Assembly: GCA_903847205.1 (NCBI GenBank)
Contig: CAINDA010000041.1
Location: forward strand, 1 to 64,000
Direction of reading: 5' to 3'
DNA length: 64,000 bases
DNA from: an uncultured Bacteroidota bacterium
Lineage (GTDB): Bacteria > Bacteroidota > Bacteroidia > 2-12-FULL-35-15
The translations under genes and the position numbers were made by a program. Positions 8,768 to 17,798 of the stretch are shown piece after piece (the first letter of the stretch is position 1; every line of letters begins with the position of its first letter). The notes under the pieces are model-generated. The model saw only the letters and a program-made list of their open reading frames with translations, was not told where the DNA came from and searched no databases.

Positions 8768-11700
8768 ATGGCATTTATAGAAAAACAGAGAAAAAGTTTT
8801 ACTCTTATTTTTTTATTATTTAATTTTTTATTTTCCTCCCTTTGGGGGCAAAATCCCGTTTTCCATCTTAATGCCATTGGATCGAATGGGACAAACAGTT
8901 TTTCGGACACAAGCCCAAACAACCTGCCGATAAGTGTCACCGGGAATCCAGTTAACAGCAGCAACTGTAATAATACTGCCATTTTTTTTGACGGCAATTC
9001 ATTGCAGCCCGGAGGAAATTATCTGTTCTCTCCTTCAAATCCGAATTTTGATCTTGTTAACGGCGACTTTACAATTCATTTCTGGATATACCTCGACAAC
9101 ATTTCAACAATACAACCGGCATTTGACTTAAGGAGCTTTCCGGCAGAACACATTTCTTTCATGTACTATCCGGGAACAGGCTGGATGTTAAGTGACAGAC
9201 AAGGGCTTGGTACAATTGTTTCCCAAAATTCATCAACAATGCTTCCTCAAGTATGGACCCATGTGGCTTTGGTACGTAAAGGAAGCCGCTTTTCAATATA
9301 TATTAACGGCTGTTTGGCTACCGATGCTATTCATTCAACAAGTATTTCAAACAGCAATGGGCTGACACTGGGTTACAGTGCAGATAATTATAATCAGTTA
9401 ATTGGGTATATGGATGAATTTTATATTTATAAAGACACTGCATTATGGACAGGCAATTTTATTTATCCAAATTGTTCCATTTTTGCTTCCTGTATTTCCT
9501 GTGCTGCACCTTTTTTTACCACAGTATCTGTTACAAATGTAAAATGTAAGGGTGATAGTACCGGAAGCATCGCTGTAAATGCTTCCGGCGGAATTCAGCC
9601 ATACACATTTCAATGGAGCGGCGCTGCTTCTGCTCAAACAGGAGCAACAGCATCCGGACTTCCAGCAGGAACATATACGGTTACTATCAGTAATACAGGA
9701 TGCCTCTTGCCGCGTTCGCACTCTGTTACAGTTTTAGAACCTGATAAACTAAATGTAAATGTCAGCGTTTCAGACTCGGTTATTTGTTTGGGAGAAAGTG
9801 TTACATTAAATTCAATTACAACTGGCGGCATCCCTCCTTATTCCTATTTATGGAGCAATGGAATTACAAACCCTTCACAAATTATCAGTCCTTCAAACAA
9901 TTCGATTTATATATTAACTGTTACAGATAGCAATAGCTGCAATGAAAAAGATACTGCTGCAATAAATGTCAGCCAGATTAATGCATTGTTTTCTGCATCA
10001 GATGTCTGCTTTGGCGATTCAACTTATTTCATTAATAACTCTTCCATTAGTTTCGGAAGTATCCTTTTGCAAACATGGGATTTCGGCGATGGAAATTTTT
10101 CATTACAGCAATCCCCTGTTCACTTTTATTCTACATCAGGAATATTTAATGTAAAATTAAAAGTTGTTTCAAGCAACGGCTGCAATGATTCTTCTATTGT
10201 GTCAATTAGAGTTCATGCATTGCCTGCAGCACAATTTTCTTTCCAAGATGTTTGTTACGGCGCAAACGCATTTTTAAATGATGCATCAACTATATCACCA
10301 ACGGATACCATTGCTGCATGGATATGGAATCTTGGGGATGGCAGTACTTTAATTACAAACCAATATATTTTGGGAGGGCATCTATTTAATGCGGCGGGTT
10401 CATACAATGTTAAACTTGTTGCTGCATCAAATTTTGGCTGTTCAGATTCCATATCCCATACAATTATCATACATCCAAATCCAAATGCAAATTTTGGAAA
10501 AACAAATGTCTGCCTTGGCGCGGCAACTGTATTTAACGACAGCTCAACTACTGCATTAGGAAACATCAGCCAATGGCAATGGGGTTTTGGAGATATGAGC
10601 CCTGGTAATAACGCTCAAAACACAACTCATACTTATTCTAACGGCGGAGTTTACAACGTAACTTTAATTGTGAGCAACAGCTTCGGCTGTGCAGATTCGG
10701 CGGTAAAAGCTGTTCCTGTTTTTTACAATCCATCGGCAGGATTTACATACAGCAATGTTTGTTTTGGCGACACAGTTCACTTTATGAATACTGCTGCAGT
10801 TGATAATTCTACATCCATTTTTTCATACTTATGGCTTTTTGGTGATAATGGCACAACAAATAATCTGCAAGCTCCTTCTCATTTCTACGCTTCCTCAGGA
10901 TCCTATACGGTTAACCTGATTGTAACTACTGTTGATGGATGTTCAGCGGCAATAAATAATCTTGTAAAAGTTTTTGACGCACCAAACAGCGGATTTACTT
11001 TCAGCAATGCATGTTTATCAGATTCAGCTGATTTTATTAACACAACTGCAAGTCCTGTAATGGGAAGCACTGCCGGCTGGTCTTGGGATTTTGGTGATGG
11101 GTCGCCTTTAAATTCAACAGTTTGGAGCCCAAAGCACATCTATTCAGCACCGGGTAACTACCACCTTACATTGATTACTCATTCATCTAATCTGGGCTGT
11201 GCCGACACTTTGAAAGATTCTATTACAGTATTTAATATGCCTAATGCTGATTACAGCTCTGTAAATGTTTGTCTGCATGAAATTATGAATTTCAACGATT
11301 CTTCAAAAGTTACTGCAGGTACTATTGCCGGCTGGAATTGGAATTTTGGAGATGCGACATCCGGCACCATTCAAAACCCCGGCCACACTTTTACAAATCC
11401 CGGAACATTTCAAGTTCACTTAGTTGTTACTACAAATAATAGCTGCAAAGACTCTATCACAAAAAGCGTTGTTGTTCATCCTTTGCCTGCGGCCAATTAC
11501 AGCACAACTAATGTTTGTGATGGAAGCATTGTTCAGTTTACTGATTTGTCTGCGATTTTACCAACTGACACTATTCATCAATGGACATGGGCTTTTGGTG
11601 ATGGAAGTATTGGTTCAGCGGCTCCAAACACTTCTCATATATATGCTGCAAACGGTTCCTATAATGTAAGCTTAAATGTTGTTTCCACCTTTGGCTGCGT

Positions 11701-12538
11701 GGATTCTATAAGTAAAACAAGTGTTGTGCACCCAAACCCCATTGTTAATTTTACGAGTAACGATACTGCTGGATGTGAACCTTTATGCCTTAATTTTCAA
11801 AACACATCTTCAATTGCAGCAGGTTCTATTGCCTCATGGTTATGGACTTTTGGAGATAACAGCCCAAATGGAAATTTGCAGACTCCGACTCATTGCTATT
11901 CAAACAATGCTTTAGTTTTACCGAATCATTTTAATGTTACACTTAAAGCTGTTTCAGACAGCGGCTGTGTTAAATCATTAACAATAAATGATTTTATTAC
12001 TGTATATCCCAATCCTATTGCGAGTTTCACTGTTACGCCTGCATCAGCATCAATTTCCGACCCTGTGATTTCAATAATAAATTTATCAAGCGGTGCTGAT
12101 TTCTGGAAATGGAATTTTGGAGATTCAGATACCTCTTCTGCACATTACCCTAATCCGCATACCTACGCTGATACCGGCGTTTATGTAATTACATTAGTTA
12201 CATCAACACTTTACGGATGCAGCAATACAACAAACCAAACAATCACTATTGAACCGGATTTTTTATTTTATATCCCCAATGCATTCACTCCGGATGGTGA
12301 TGGCATTAATGATACTTTCACCGGTAAAGGGACTTTTATTAAGTCATTCGAAATGTCAATTTTTGATCGCTGGGGAAATCAGATTTTCTTTTCTAATGAC
12401 AGCAGCAAACCCTGGGATGGAAGGGTGGATAATAAAAATGTTATTGCAAAAGGAGATGTATATGTTTATTCATTTAAGGTGCTTGATTTTAAAAACATAA
12501 ATCATAGTTACAAAGGCATTGTTACGCTGGTAAGATAA
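8768..12538 (+). CDS. T9SS type B surface protein with LamG and nine PKD repeats
   Basis: A 1256-residue secreted protein. Order: signal peptide (1-27, ending SLWGQ); LamG-like sandwich (about 30-245, with FTIHFWIYLD and WTHVALVRKG); SprB-like repeat (about 250-325, KCKGDSTGSIAVNASGG); a second Ig-like repeat (to about 400). Nine PKD domains of about 80-90 residues follow, each marked by a W-x-FGD core (TWDFGDGN, WNLGDGS, WGFGDMS, WLFGDNG, WDFGDGS, WNFGDAT, WAFGDGS, WTFGDNS, WNFGDSD). A CHU_C/type B sorting domain ends the protein (about 1165-1256, YIPNAFTPDGDGINDTF). Such proteins are exported by T9SS and act in adhesion, polymer binding or gliding. It is the only long plus-strand gene among minus-strand neighbours. 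A hairpin at 12631-12669 follows it. Confidence 0.93.
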   Translation: MAFIEKQRKSFTLIFLLFNFLFSSLWGQNPVFHLNAIGSNGTNSFSDTSPNNLPISVTGNPVNSSNCNNTAIFFDGNSLQPGGNYLFSPSNPNFDLVNGDFTIHFWIYLDNISTIQPAFDLRSFPAEHISFMYYPGTGWMLSDRQGLGTIVSQNSSTMLPQVWTHVALVRKGSRFSIYINGCLATDAIHSTSISNSNGLTLGYSADNYNQLIGYMDEFYIYKDTALWTGNFIYPNCSIFASCISCAAPFFTTVSVTNVKCKGDSTGSIAVNASGGIQPYTFQWSGAASAQTGATASGLPAGTYTVTISNTGCLLPRSHSVTVLEPDKLNVNVSVSDSVICLGESVTLNSITTGGIPPYSYLWSNGITNPSQIISPSNNSIYILTVTDSNSCNEKDTAAINVSQINALFSASDVCFGDSTYFINNSSISFGSILLQTWDFGDGNFSLQQSPVHFYSTSGIFNVKLKVVSSNGCNDSSIVSIRVHALPAAQFSFQDVCYGANAFLNDASTISPTDTIAAWIWNLGDGSTLITNQYILGGHLFNAAGSYNVKLVAASNFGCSDSISHTIIIHPNPNANFGKTNVCLGAATVFNDSSTTALGNISQWQWGFGDMSPGNNAQNTTHTYSNGGVYNVTLIVSNSFGCADSAVKAVPVFYNPSAGFTYSNVCFGDTVHFMNTAAVDNSTSIFSYLWLFGDNGTTNNLQAPSHFYASSGSYTVNLIVTTVDGCSAAINNLVKVFDAPNSGFTFSNACLSDSADFINTTASPVMGSTAGWSWDFGDGSPLNSTVWSPKHIYSAPGNYHLTLITHSSNLGCADTLKDSITVFNMPNADYSSVNVCLHEIMNFNDSSKVTAGTIAGWNWNFGDATSGTIQNPGHTFTNPGTFQVHLVVTTNNSCKDSITKSVVVHPLPAANYSTTNVCDGSIVQFTDLSAILPTDTIHQWTWAFGDGSIGSAAPNTSHIYAANGSYNVSLNVVSTFGCVDSISKTSVVHPNPIVNFTSNDTAGCEPLCLNFQNTSSIAAGSIASWLWTFGDNSPNGNLQTPTHCYSNNALVLPNHFNVTLKAVSDSGCVKSLTINDFITVYPNPIASFTVTPASASISDPVISIINLSSGADFWKWNFGDSDTSSAHYPNPHTYADTGVYVITLVTSTLYGCSNTTNQTITIEPDFLFYIPNAFTPDGDGINDTFTGKGTFIKSFEMSIFDRWGNQIFFSNDSSKPWDGRVDNKNVIAKGDVYVYSFKVLDFKNINHSYKGIVTLVR

Positions 12539-12630
12539 AATGAAGATTCAAAAAAAACGGTTCCTTGTTACTTACTGCTTCACTCATAACATAGCAGTGT
12601 AATCTTCTTTTTATCCTAAATATAAACCGC

Positions 12631-12669
12631 AAAAAAAAAGCCTCCTTCTGCTATGGAAGGAGACTTTTA
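12631..12669. terminator. Bidirectional terminator between convergent genes
   Basis: An A9 run, then GCCTCCTTC, a short loop, GGAAGGAGAC and a T-rich run make a roughly 9-bp stem usable from both strands. It sits between the plus-strand PKD gene (ends 12538) and the minus-strand FnIII gene (ends 12730), so it probably stops transcription from both. Confidence 0.75.
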
Positions 12670-12672
12670 TTT

Positions 12673-12712
12673 AACCTGTTTATTGGAAAGATTAAAGAAA
12701 CAATAAACGGTT
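12673..12712. repeat. Inverted repeat AACCTGTTTATTG / CAATAAACGGTT
   Basis: Arms of 12-13 bases with one mismatch flank a 15-base centre, directly next to the terminator at 12631-12669. A diverged copy lies at 8542-8579, and partial copies follow the hairpins at 5209 and 6391. It lies in the 3' untranslated part of the minus-strand gene ending at 12730. Confidence 0.6.
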
Positions 12713-12729
12713 AGATTTTTTGTTTGTGA

Positions 12730-13344
12730 TTACTTAATCACAATATCAAAGGCTGCACTGGGAGTACCCTGTACCTGACCAACGATTGGTATTACTCTGA
12801 ACCAGTATTTTGTTACACTGGTTAAGCCTGTTGCTTCATACGTAACATGAGTACTTATTCCTTCAAACTGCCAGTCAGCTTCAGTTGGAGGATTAAGCCC
12901 TTGAAACTTCTGAAATAAGTAACATGCACCTTTAACTTTTGGAGTGCGAAGACTTGCACAGCCTACAGTACTGGACTTACCGCCGAATAAACCTCCGTAA
13001 TTACCGCCCGGACCTTTTACTACCATACCCAATAGAGTAATTAAGGCGGGGGTACAGCCGGGAAGGTCTTCTACATAGTGACTAAGTTTTACAACTAATG
13101 CATCCAATATAGCCTCATCATCGTGCATGGATGATGTAGTTGTTGTATTTACGGCTACGCCATTTTGGGCTGGTTCATACGAAGTTTCCAAGGCTGTTGC
13201 TCCTGCTCTCAGTTCTGCAGGTGATGGACTGGCATTTGGAAACGAGCTTGGATTTTCATCTATACGTGTGGCATAGATTCTTGCTTTCTGAATTTTATCG
13301 GGGATGCCGGTTCCGGCTAATCCCAAATTTGCTTTTGGTTTCAT
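12730..13344 (-). CDS. Fibronectin type III-like protein without signal peptide
   Basis: A 204-residue protein. The C-terminal half has the look of a FnIII domain: WQFEGISTHVTYEATGLTSVTKYWFRVIPIVG carries the typical Tyr/Trp-Arg-Val pattern, and it ends in GTPSAAFDIVIK. The N-terminal half (KIQKARIYATRIDENPSSFPNASPSPAELRAGATAL) is unfamiliar but may be a linker plus a helical spacer. Unlike its neighbours it has no signal peptide and no sorting domain, so it may stay in the cytoplasm or use another route. A striking 40-bp interrupted palindrome lies 16 bp upstream of its ATG and may control it. Confidence 0.6.
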   Translation of the reverse strand: MKPKANLGLAGTGIPDKIQKARIYATRIDENPSSFPNASPSPAELRAGATALETSYEPAQNGVAVNTTTTSSMHDDEAILDALVVKLSHYVEDLPGCTPALITLLGMVVKGPGGNYGGLFGGKSSTVGCASLRTPKVKGACYLFQKFQGLNPPTEADWQFEGISTHVTYEATGLTSVTKYWFRVIPIVGQVQGTPSAAFDIVIK

Positions 13345-13692
13345 AATTTTAGGTTTTGTGCATATTTGATTTTGTATTGCAATACATTAGCAAATATGCT
13401 TGTTAAACATTCTATTATTTGAGCTCAAAAGTAAATTAGTTCATGGGCTGGATTTTTTTGTGTTTATTTAAAACGGCTGAATGCCTTTGTTTATAGTGTT
13501 TTTGTTAATTCAGTTTCTTGAAGGAGAAAATACAAGTGCCGTGCCAAAAATTATATTTTAGGAAATTTTGTGATTTGGGAAACTAAGGAAATCAATAGAG
13601 AATATTGAAAATATATTTAATTTCTGTTTGAAAAAAATGGCCGAAACTTTGGATGGTAAAGCATTTGATAAATTGATGCGCTGCTTGTGTTA
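13345..13692. other. Intergenic region upstream of the FnIII gene
   Basis: 348 bp without a gene. Apart from the palindrome at 13360-13399, listed separately, I see only AT-rich sequence. Confidence 0.5.
13360..13399. promoter_or_regulatory. Interrupted palindrome, operator candidate
   Basis: GCATATTTG (13360-13368) and CAAATATGC (13391-13399) are exact reverse complements. Midway between them is a second exact palindrome, TGTATTG-CAATACA (13373-13386), centred on the same point. The nested symmetry lies 16-55 bp upstream of the minus-strand ATG at 13344, where a promoter or operator is expected. It fits a dimer- or tetramer-binding site, but the binding protein is unknown. Confidence 0.5.
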
Positions 13693-14343
13693 TTATTTTT
13701 CAAACATTTTTTTTTCCTTTTCAAATAATTTATTTATTTCAAAGTAATATGATTTTACTTCTCCTTCTTCTGTTTTTACTTCCATTCTATCGCAGGTGTT
13801 TTTGTCTGAATTAATTAGACTCTGCACTTGCAGGTCAGCACCAATCATATTTAGTATAAAATATTCTTCTTCAATTTGTGTTACATGCCAGCCTGTTTCA
13901 CAAGTTTTGCCATCACCGCTTCTGGTGATTGAATATAAAAGGCCGAACTCAATATCATGGTATTTGTTTTTATTTATTGTGTCTCCTAAATTTTTATAGG
14001 TCTGCTGTAAATACTTATGTGCAAACATACTTGTATAGTCTATGCTTAACATTGCTTTTGTAAGCTTGATTACTTCAGTATAGTTTTTAATTTTTACGGC
14101 GGGATAAACTAATTTTTTTAAGCTGTCATAATTTGAACCTTTTTTATCAAACTGTCTGCTGTCTAAAAAACTGTTTCTGAAATCAGTATAATCAATGCCT
14201 GTACTGCCGTTTTCAAGCTTCTTTACATATTCAGAATACTTGTCATTGAAACTTGGAATTTCAATTTTAGCATCCTGTGCAAAGATGCATGCAGTTTGAA
14301 AAAATAAAAACAAAATCAAATAATAAAATCTATTTTTTGTCAT
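13693..14343 (-). CDS. Secreted DUF4919-like protein
   Basis: A 216-residue protein with a signal peptide (about 1-22, ending ACIFAQ). The mature domain begins IPSFNDKYSEYVKKLENG and contains IDYTDFRNSFLDSRQFDKKGSNYDSLKK, which resembles the DUF4919 signature as I remember it (a DYxxFRxxYxxS-type pattern). YHDIEFGLLYSITRSGDGKTCETGWHVTQIEEEYFIL follows in three pieces and is a conserved-looking core with two cysteines in total. Function is unknown. A helical TPR-like start suggests binding. It is not obviously in an operon, with about 226 bp to the next gene downstream of 14569. Confidence 0.6.
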   Translation of the reverse strand: MTKNRFYYLILFLFFQTACIFAQDAKIEIPSFNDKYSEYVKKLENGSTGIDYTDFRNSFLDSRQFDKKGSNYDSLKKLVYPAVKIKNYTEVIKLTKAMLSIDYTSMFAHKYLQQTYKNLGDTINKNKYHDIEFGLLYSITRSGDGKTCETGWHVTQIEEEYFILNMIGADLQVQSLINSDKNTCDRMEVKTEEGEVKSYYFEINKLFEKEKKMFEK

Positions 14344-14569
14344 GAGTTACAATTAATCAATAGTTCGGCAGGATGCCGGTTAAAAAAGCGAAGCGAGACG
14401 CAGCGCTAAACGATAATTTTTGTTTTTACATGCTACTCTTACTGAGTCTCCGATTTTTTAAGTAAATAATACCTGCAATGGCTCATTGACAATAGATATT
14501 AGCGGAATTCGTGCTATATACTGAGCTGAAATACACTTCAAAAATTGGTTCATTTATGAACTTTTATTT

Positions 14570-15997
14570 CTATTTATTAATGATTAATTTTTTAAATAAA
14601 ACACCTTGATCTGTTTTCACATTTATGAAATAAATACCGTTTGGTCGATTTGATAAATCAATTTCTGATTTGAAATTATCTATTTTGGATTCATAGATAT
14701 CTTCTCCAAGAATATTATTAATTTTAAGATTTGATATGTTAAATTTATCACTTGATATTTGAAATATACCATAAGAAGGATTAGGACAAATTGAAATAGC
14801 ATTTGATTGATTATTTTCAGTTAGGCCTGTTGTTAATCCAATTTTAAAAATTGTTCCCATATCGTTTAACCCTCCGCCATTTGTTACTCCATAAAGAAAA
14901 TTCCCATCTGAAATAAGTGTGCCATTAGGATTTCTTCCGGTAGCAAAATTTGTGAAATCTAGGAGTTTAGAATAGCCCGTTCCGTCTGTCGCTATTTTAA
15001 AAATAATTCCACAGCCATTTGAACAAGAAGTACTCGTTCCTCCATAAAATGTCATACCATATAGTAAAGATCCAACCAAAATTAGAGAACCATTAGGAAA
15101 ATATCCGTCTGGGGCACCTGTAAAATCTAAAAGTTTTAAGAATCCTGTACCATCTGGCTTTATTTTAAAGATATTTCCAGTATTATTTGTTCCACCCAAA
15201 CCGGTCATTCCATAGAGATAAGTTCCGTCAAAAACAAGATCCCCGTTGGGTGTATTCCCATTTGAAGCACCTGCAAAGTCAAGTAGTTTTGAATAACCTG
15301 TTCCATCGGTCTTTATTTTAAAGATTACACCGTCTCCTTCATTTACGGAGCTGTTTATGCCGCCAAAACCAGCCATTCCATACAGATAGTTACCGTCAAG
15401 AAATAGAGAACCTTCTGGACGACTACCATTTGCTATTCCCGCAAAGTCAAGCAGTTTAGTATATCCGGTTCCATCAGGTTTTATTTTAAAGATAACTCCA
15501 TCTCCTCCACTCGCTGTATCGTTTATTCCTCCCTTTCCAGTCATTCCATAAAGAAATGTTCCATCTGAAACAAGGGAACCAAGAGGCCATTTTCCGTATA
15601 AGGCACTTGAAAAATCAAGCAGTTTAGAATATCCCGTTCCATCAAACTTAATTTTATAGAGCACACCATCATCGTTTATTCCGCCGGATGGCGTCATTCC
15701 ATAGAGAAATAGTCCGTCAGAAAAAAGAGAACCCTGGGGATAATAGCCACGGACAGTATCGTTTGCAAAATCTAATAATTTGGAATAGCCAGTTCCATCG
15801 GTCTTTATTTTAAATAGAACTCCCTTATCATTTACTCCGCCATACGATGTTGTACCAAAAAGAAAAATGCCATCAGAAACAAGGGCATTGAAGGGATTTT
15901 TTCCGTCTATTGTTCCTGAAAAATCGTATAGTTTGTTGTATTGAGCAGAACAATAATTGGTAATTATTATCGCAAGGAAAAGCAGCTTTTTTTTCAT
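14570..15997 (-). CDS. GloVer-repeat T9SS type A cargo protein
   Basis: A 475-residue secreted protein with a signal peptide (1-18, ending NYCSA). Seven repeats of about 50-55 residues follow the pattern LLDF-x-G-x-NG-x-P-x-GSL, DG-x-LYGMT-x-GG-x-N and IFKIK-x-DGTGYSK. This matches the 'choice-of-anchor tandem repeat GloVer' family (TIGR03803 type), which probably folds as a beta propeller. The C-terminal 75 residues are a type A sorting domain (ICPNPSYGIFQIS, GIYFINVKTDQG, LFKKLIINK). It should be on the cell surface or released. The ligand is unknown. The near-identical repeats could recombine. Confidence 0.85.
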   Translation of the reverse strand: MKKKLLFLAIIITNYCSAQYNKLYDFSGTIDGKNPFNALVSDGIFLFGTTSYGGVNDKGVLFKIKTDGTGYSKLLDFANDTVRGYYPQGSLFSDGLFLYGMTPSGGINDDGVLYKIKFDGTGYSKLLDFSSALYGKWPLGSLVSDGTFLYGMTGKGGINDTASGGDGVIFKIKPDGTGYTKLLDFAGIANGSRPEGSLFLDGNYLYGMAGFGGINSSVNEGDGVIFKIKTDGTGYSKLLDFAGASNGNTPNGDLVFDGTYLYGMTGLGGTNNTGNIFKIKPDGTGFLKLLDFTGAPDGYFPNGSLILVGSLLYGMTFYGGTSTSCSNGCGIIFKIATDGTGYSKLLDFTNFATGRNPNGTLISDGNFLYGVTNGGGLNDMGTIFKIGLTTGLTENNQSNAISICPNPSYGIFQISSDKFNISNLKINNILGEDIYESKIDNFKSEIDLSNRPNGIYFINVKTDQGVLFKKLIINK

Positions 15998-16763
15998 TTA
16001 ATTTTTGTTTAAAATTCAATTCAGAATTGACTGATTTGCTTTTGTAAACGTACTACAACTTTATTAAATAATTATACTCTATTTATTTAAAGGGAGATAT
16101 TATCTATTTTACGGTATCATTTGATAAATGAATGAAGAAACAGTTAGCTGTGCAGAGGCAAATTAAAGAATCAGCATCTTAATCAAACGAAGCCACTTCC
16201 TAATCATAGGAATTATCACCAATCTCAATTGAACCATCGCCAATCTCAATAAAAAAATTTTAATAGCAATTGAACCCTCTTCAATCTCAATTGAACCCTC
16301 ACCAATCTTAATTAAACCCTCTTCAATCTCAATTGAATCATCATCAATCTCAATTGAATCATCATTAATCTCAATTGAACCCTCAGCAATCTCAAATGAA
16401 TCATCGCCAAGGGCAATAAAAAAAATTTAATATGGGCTGCAGTCTATTTAATCTTTATTGAAATTTCAGCATTCACAAAAAGATCCTTCACAAGAGTTCG
16501 GGATGACAGATTTTTTGTGCTGATTTAAGATTTTTTTTAATCCCAAATTTCATAAGACATTACATATTTATATCTTTATACTTCTGAATTTTAAATGTAA
16601 AAAGGCTTTGAAAGAGCGGCCTCATCATTGTCAAACAAAGGCTTCAGGCTCGGATTCTCGATATCAAGGCAATTTATTCTGAATAAAAAAGGGGGAATGA
16701 AAATGTGAAGAAAATCTCCAGGGGCTTGATTTATGTTTGTTCAATTAATTAAAAATAATGAAC
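15998..16763. other. 766-bp intergenic region rich in repeats
   Basis: No convincing gene lies here. It holds the 21-bp minisatellite (16208-16425). It also has a fragment AAAGATCCTTCACAAGAG followed by TTCGGGATGACAG (about 16479-16510) that matches the dispersed repeat at 20180-20390. Confidence 0.6.
16208..16425. repeat. 21-bp minisatellite (CAATCTCAATTGAACCNTCNN)
   Basis: About nine copies of a degenerate 21-bp unit (CAATCTCAATTGAAYCMTCNN) run head to tail, interrupted once near 16250-16270 by AAAAAAATTTTAATAG. A similar AAAAAAAATTTAATA stretch closes the array. On the minus strand most of it reads as a seven-residue repeat, SIEI followed by acidic/Gly residues. The frame has no start codon and is broken at the A/T tract. 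Confidence 0.75.
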
Positions 16764-17324
16764 TCACACATTTTTGATCAGGCAGAAATGTAAGCCTGCA
16801 ATATATGTTTTGGCATCTTTGACAGCTCCTTTAAACAATAATTCTTTAAATTCATTAACATCTATTTCAATTACTTCGGTATGTTCATTCTCGCTTTTTA
16901 ATCCCCCTCCTTTTGAAATTTTATCCGAATTTTTAACCACTGCATAAAATATAAAAAAACGTTCAGAACTATATCCTGGTGAAGCAAAGCAATCAAATAG
17001 AAATTGTATGTTTTCAGCTTGTATCTTATATCCGGTTTCTTCTTCTGTTTCCCTGATTGCAGCTTGCAGAGGAGTTTCACCTTTGTCTATTTTGCCTGCA
17101 GCAATTTCGAGAATGTCGTCTGGAGTTTGGGAATATATTGGATAACGAAATTGCTTAACTAAAACTATTTTGTTTGAATCGCTGTTAAAAATTAATACTG
17201 CCGAACAGTTTTCTCTTTTTAATCGAAGACGTTTAAATTTATTTCCATCCTCATCACTTATTGTGCCTTCCTCAATAACCAGCGGGCCTTTAAAAATTGT
17301 TTTTTCCTTAAGTACTTTAAGCAT
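16764..17324 (-). CDS. Nudix hydrolase, ADP-ribose pyrophosphatase-like
   Basis: A 186-residue cytosolic protein. The Nudix box lies at residues 77-98: G77, E83 seven residues before R91-E92, then E95-E96 and G98 (GKIDKGE ... RETEEETG). It binds Mg2+ and cleaves nucleoside diphosphate derivatives. VKQFRYPI upstream of the box and [14 protein letters not shown] downstream match the ADP-sugar pyrophosphatase branch (NudF/ADPRase, with the downstream proline), so ADP-ribose is the most likely substrate. It is a single gene, flanked on both sides by repeat-rich gaps. Confidence 0.88.
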   Translation of the reverse strand: MLKVLKEKTIFKGPLVIEEGTISDEDGNKFKRLRLKRENCSAVLIFNSDSNKIVLVKQFRYPIYSQTPDDILEIAAGKIDKGETPLQAAIRETEEETGYKIQAENIQFLFDCFASPGYSSERFFIFYAVVKNSDKISKGGGLKSENEHTEVIEIDVNEFKELLFKGAVKDAKTYIAGLHFCLIKNV

Positions 17325-17798
17325 TTGGATTTGAGTAAGAAGTATTAATTTTTTTAAATTTATGTGAGCCTTTTAAAATTTCATCAGGCAATTATTTTAT
17401 GAATCAATTTATGATATTTTAAAAATATCATTTCTTTTTAGAATATTAAATTTTAATATCATTTCTTTTTTTGTTTTAACTCAGCCAATTGAAAATATCA
17501 TTGCGATTCACACTCTCACCTTTTTCAAGGACAGGGCAGGGGGGAGGTTTCTTATAATTCAGCCAATTAAAAATACCATTGCGATTCACTCTTTCACCTT
17601 TTTCAAGGAGAGGGTTTGGGTGAGGTTTCTTTTATCTCGGCCTGTTGAAAATGTTTTCCCATTCTCCCTCTCCTTTTTTTCAAGGAAAGAGCAGTGGTAA
17701 GGTTAAACAATCCAATCAAAAAAACATGGTACGTTAATTGGTCTGCTATATATAGATAAACTGGAAACACCAGAACTTTAAATTTAATACATGCCAAA
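17325..17798. other. 474-bp intergenic region with 78-bp tandem repeat
   Basis: No gene is visible. An AT-rich stretch with two ATATCATTTCTTTTT words (about 17423-17471) comes before the tandem repeat at 17481-17705. The promoter of the plus-strand gene at 17799 must lie in the last 90 bp, but no TAnnTTTG box is evident. Confidence 0.5.
17481..17705. repeat. Three tandem copies of a ~78-bp palindromic repeat
   Basis: Copies begin at about 17481 and 17559 (TCAGCCAATT...) and 17637 (more diverged). Each has CATTGCGATTCA, then CTCTCACC TTTTTCAAGG and AGAGGG..GGTGAGGTT, which can pair as a hairpin. The third copy is the least conserved. The form resembles dispersed REP-like intergenic elements of Bacteroidota. 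Confidence 0.65.

Noticed and set aside
8659-8997. 112-codon minus-strand frame at the start of the PKD gene
   Set aside because: It overlaps the signal peptide and LamG coding region of the plus-strand gene and has no family features.
16208-16425. CRISPR array
   Set aside because: The units are contiguous 21-bp repeats with no unique spacers of regular length and no cas genes nearby.
16230-16430. Protein gene of SIEIDDD heptads on the minus strand
   Set aside because: No start codon, a stop just upstream and a frame break at the A/T tract. It is kept only as a possible decayed gene.
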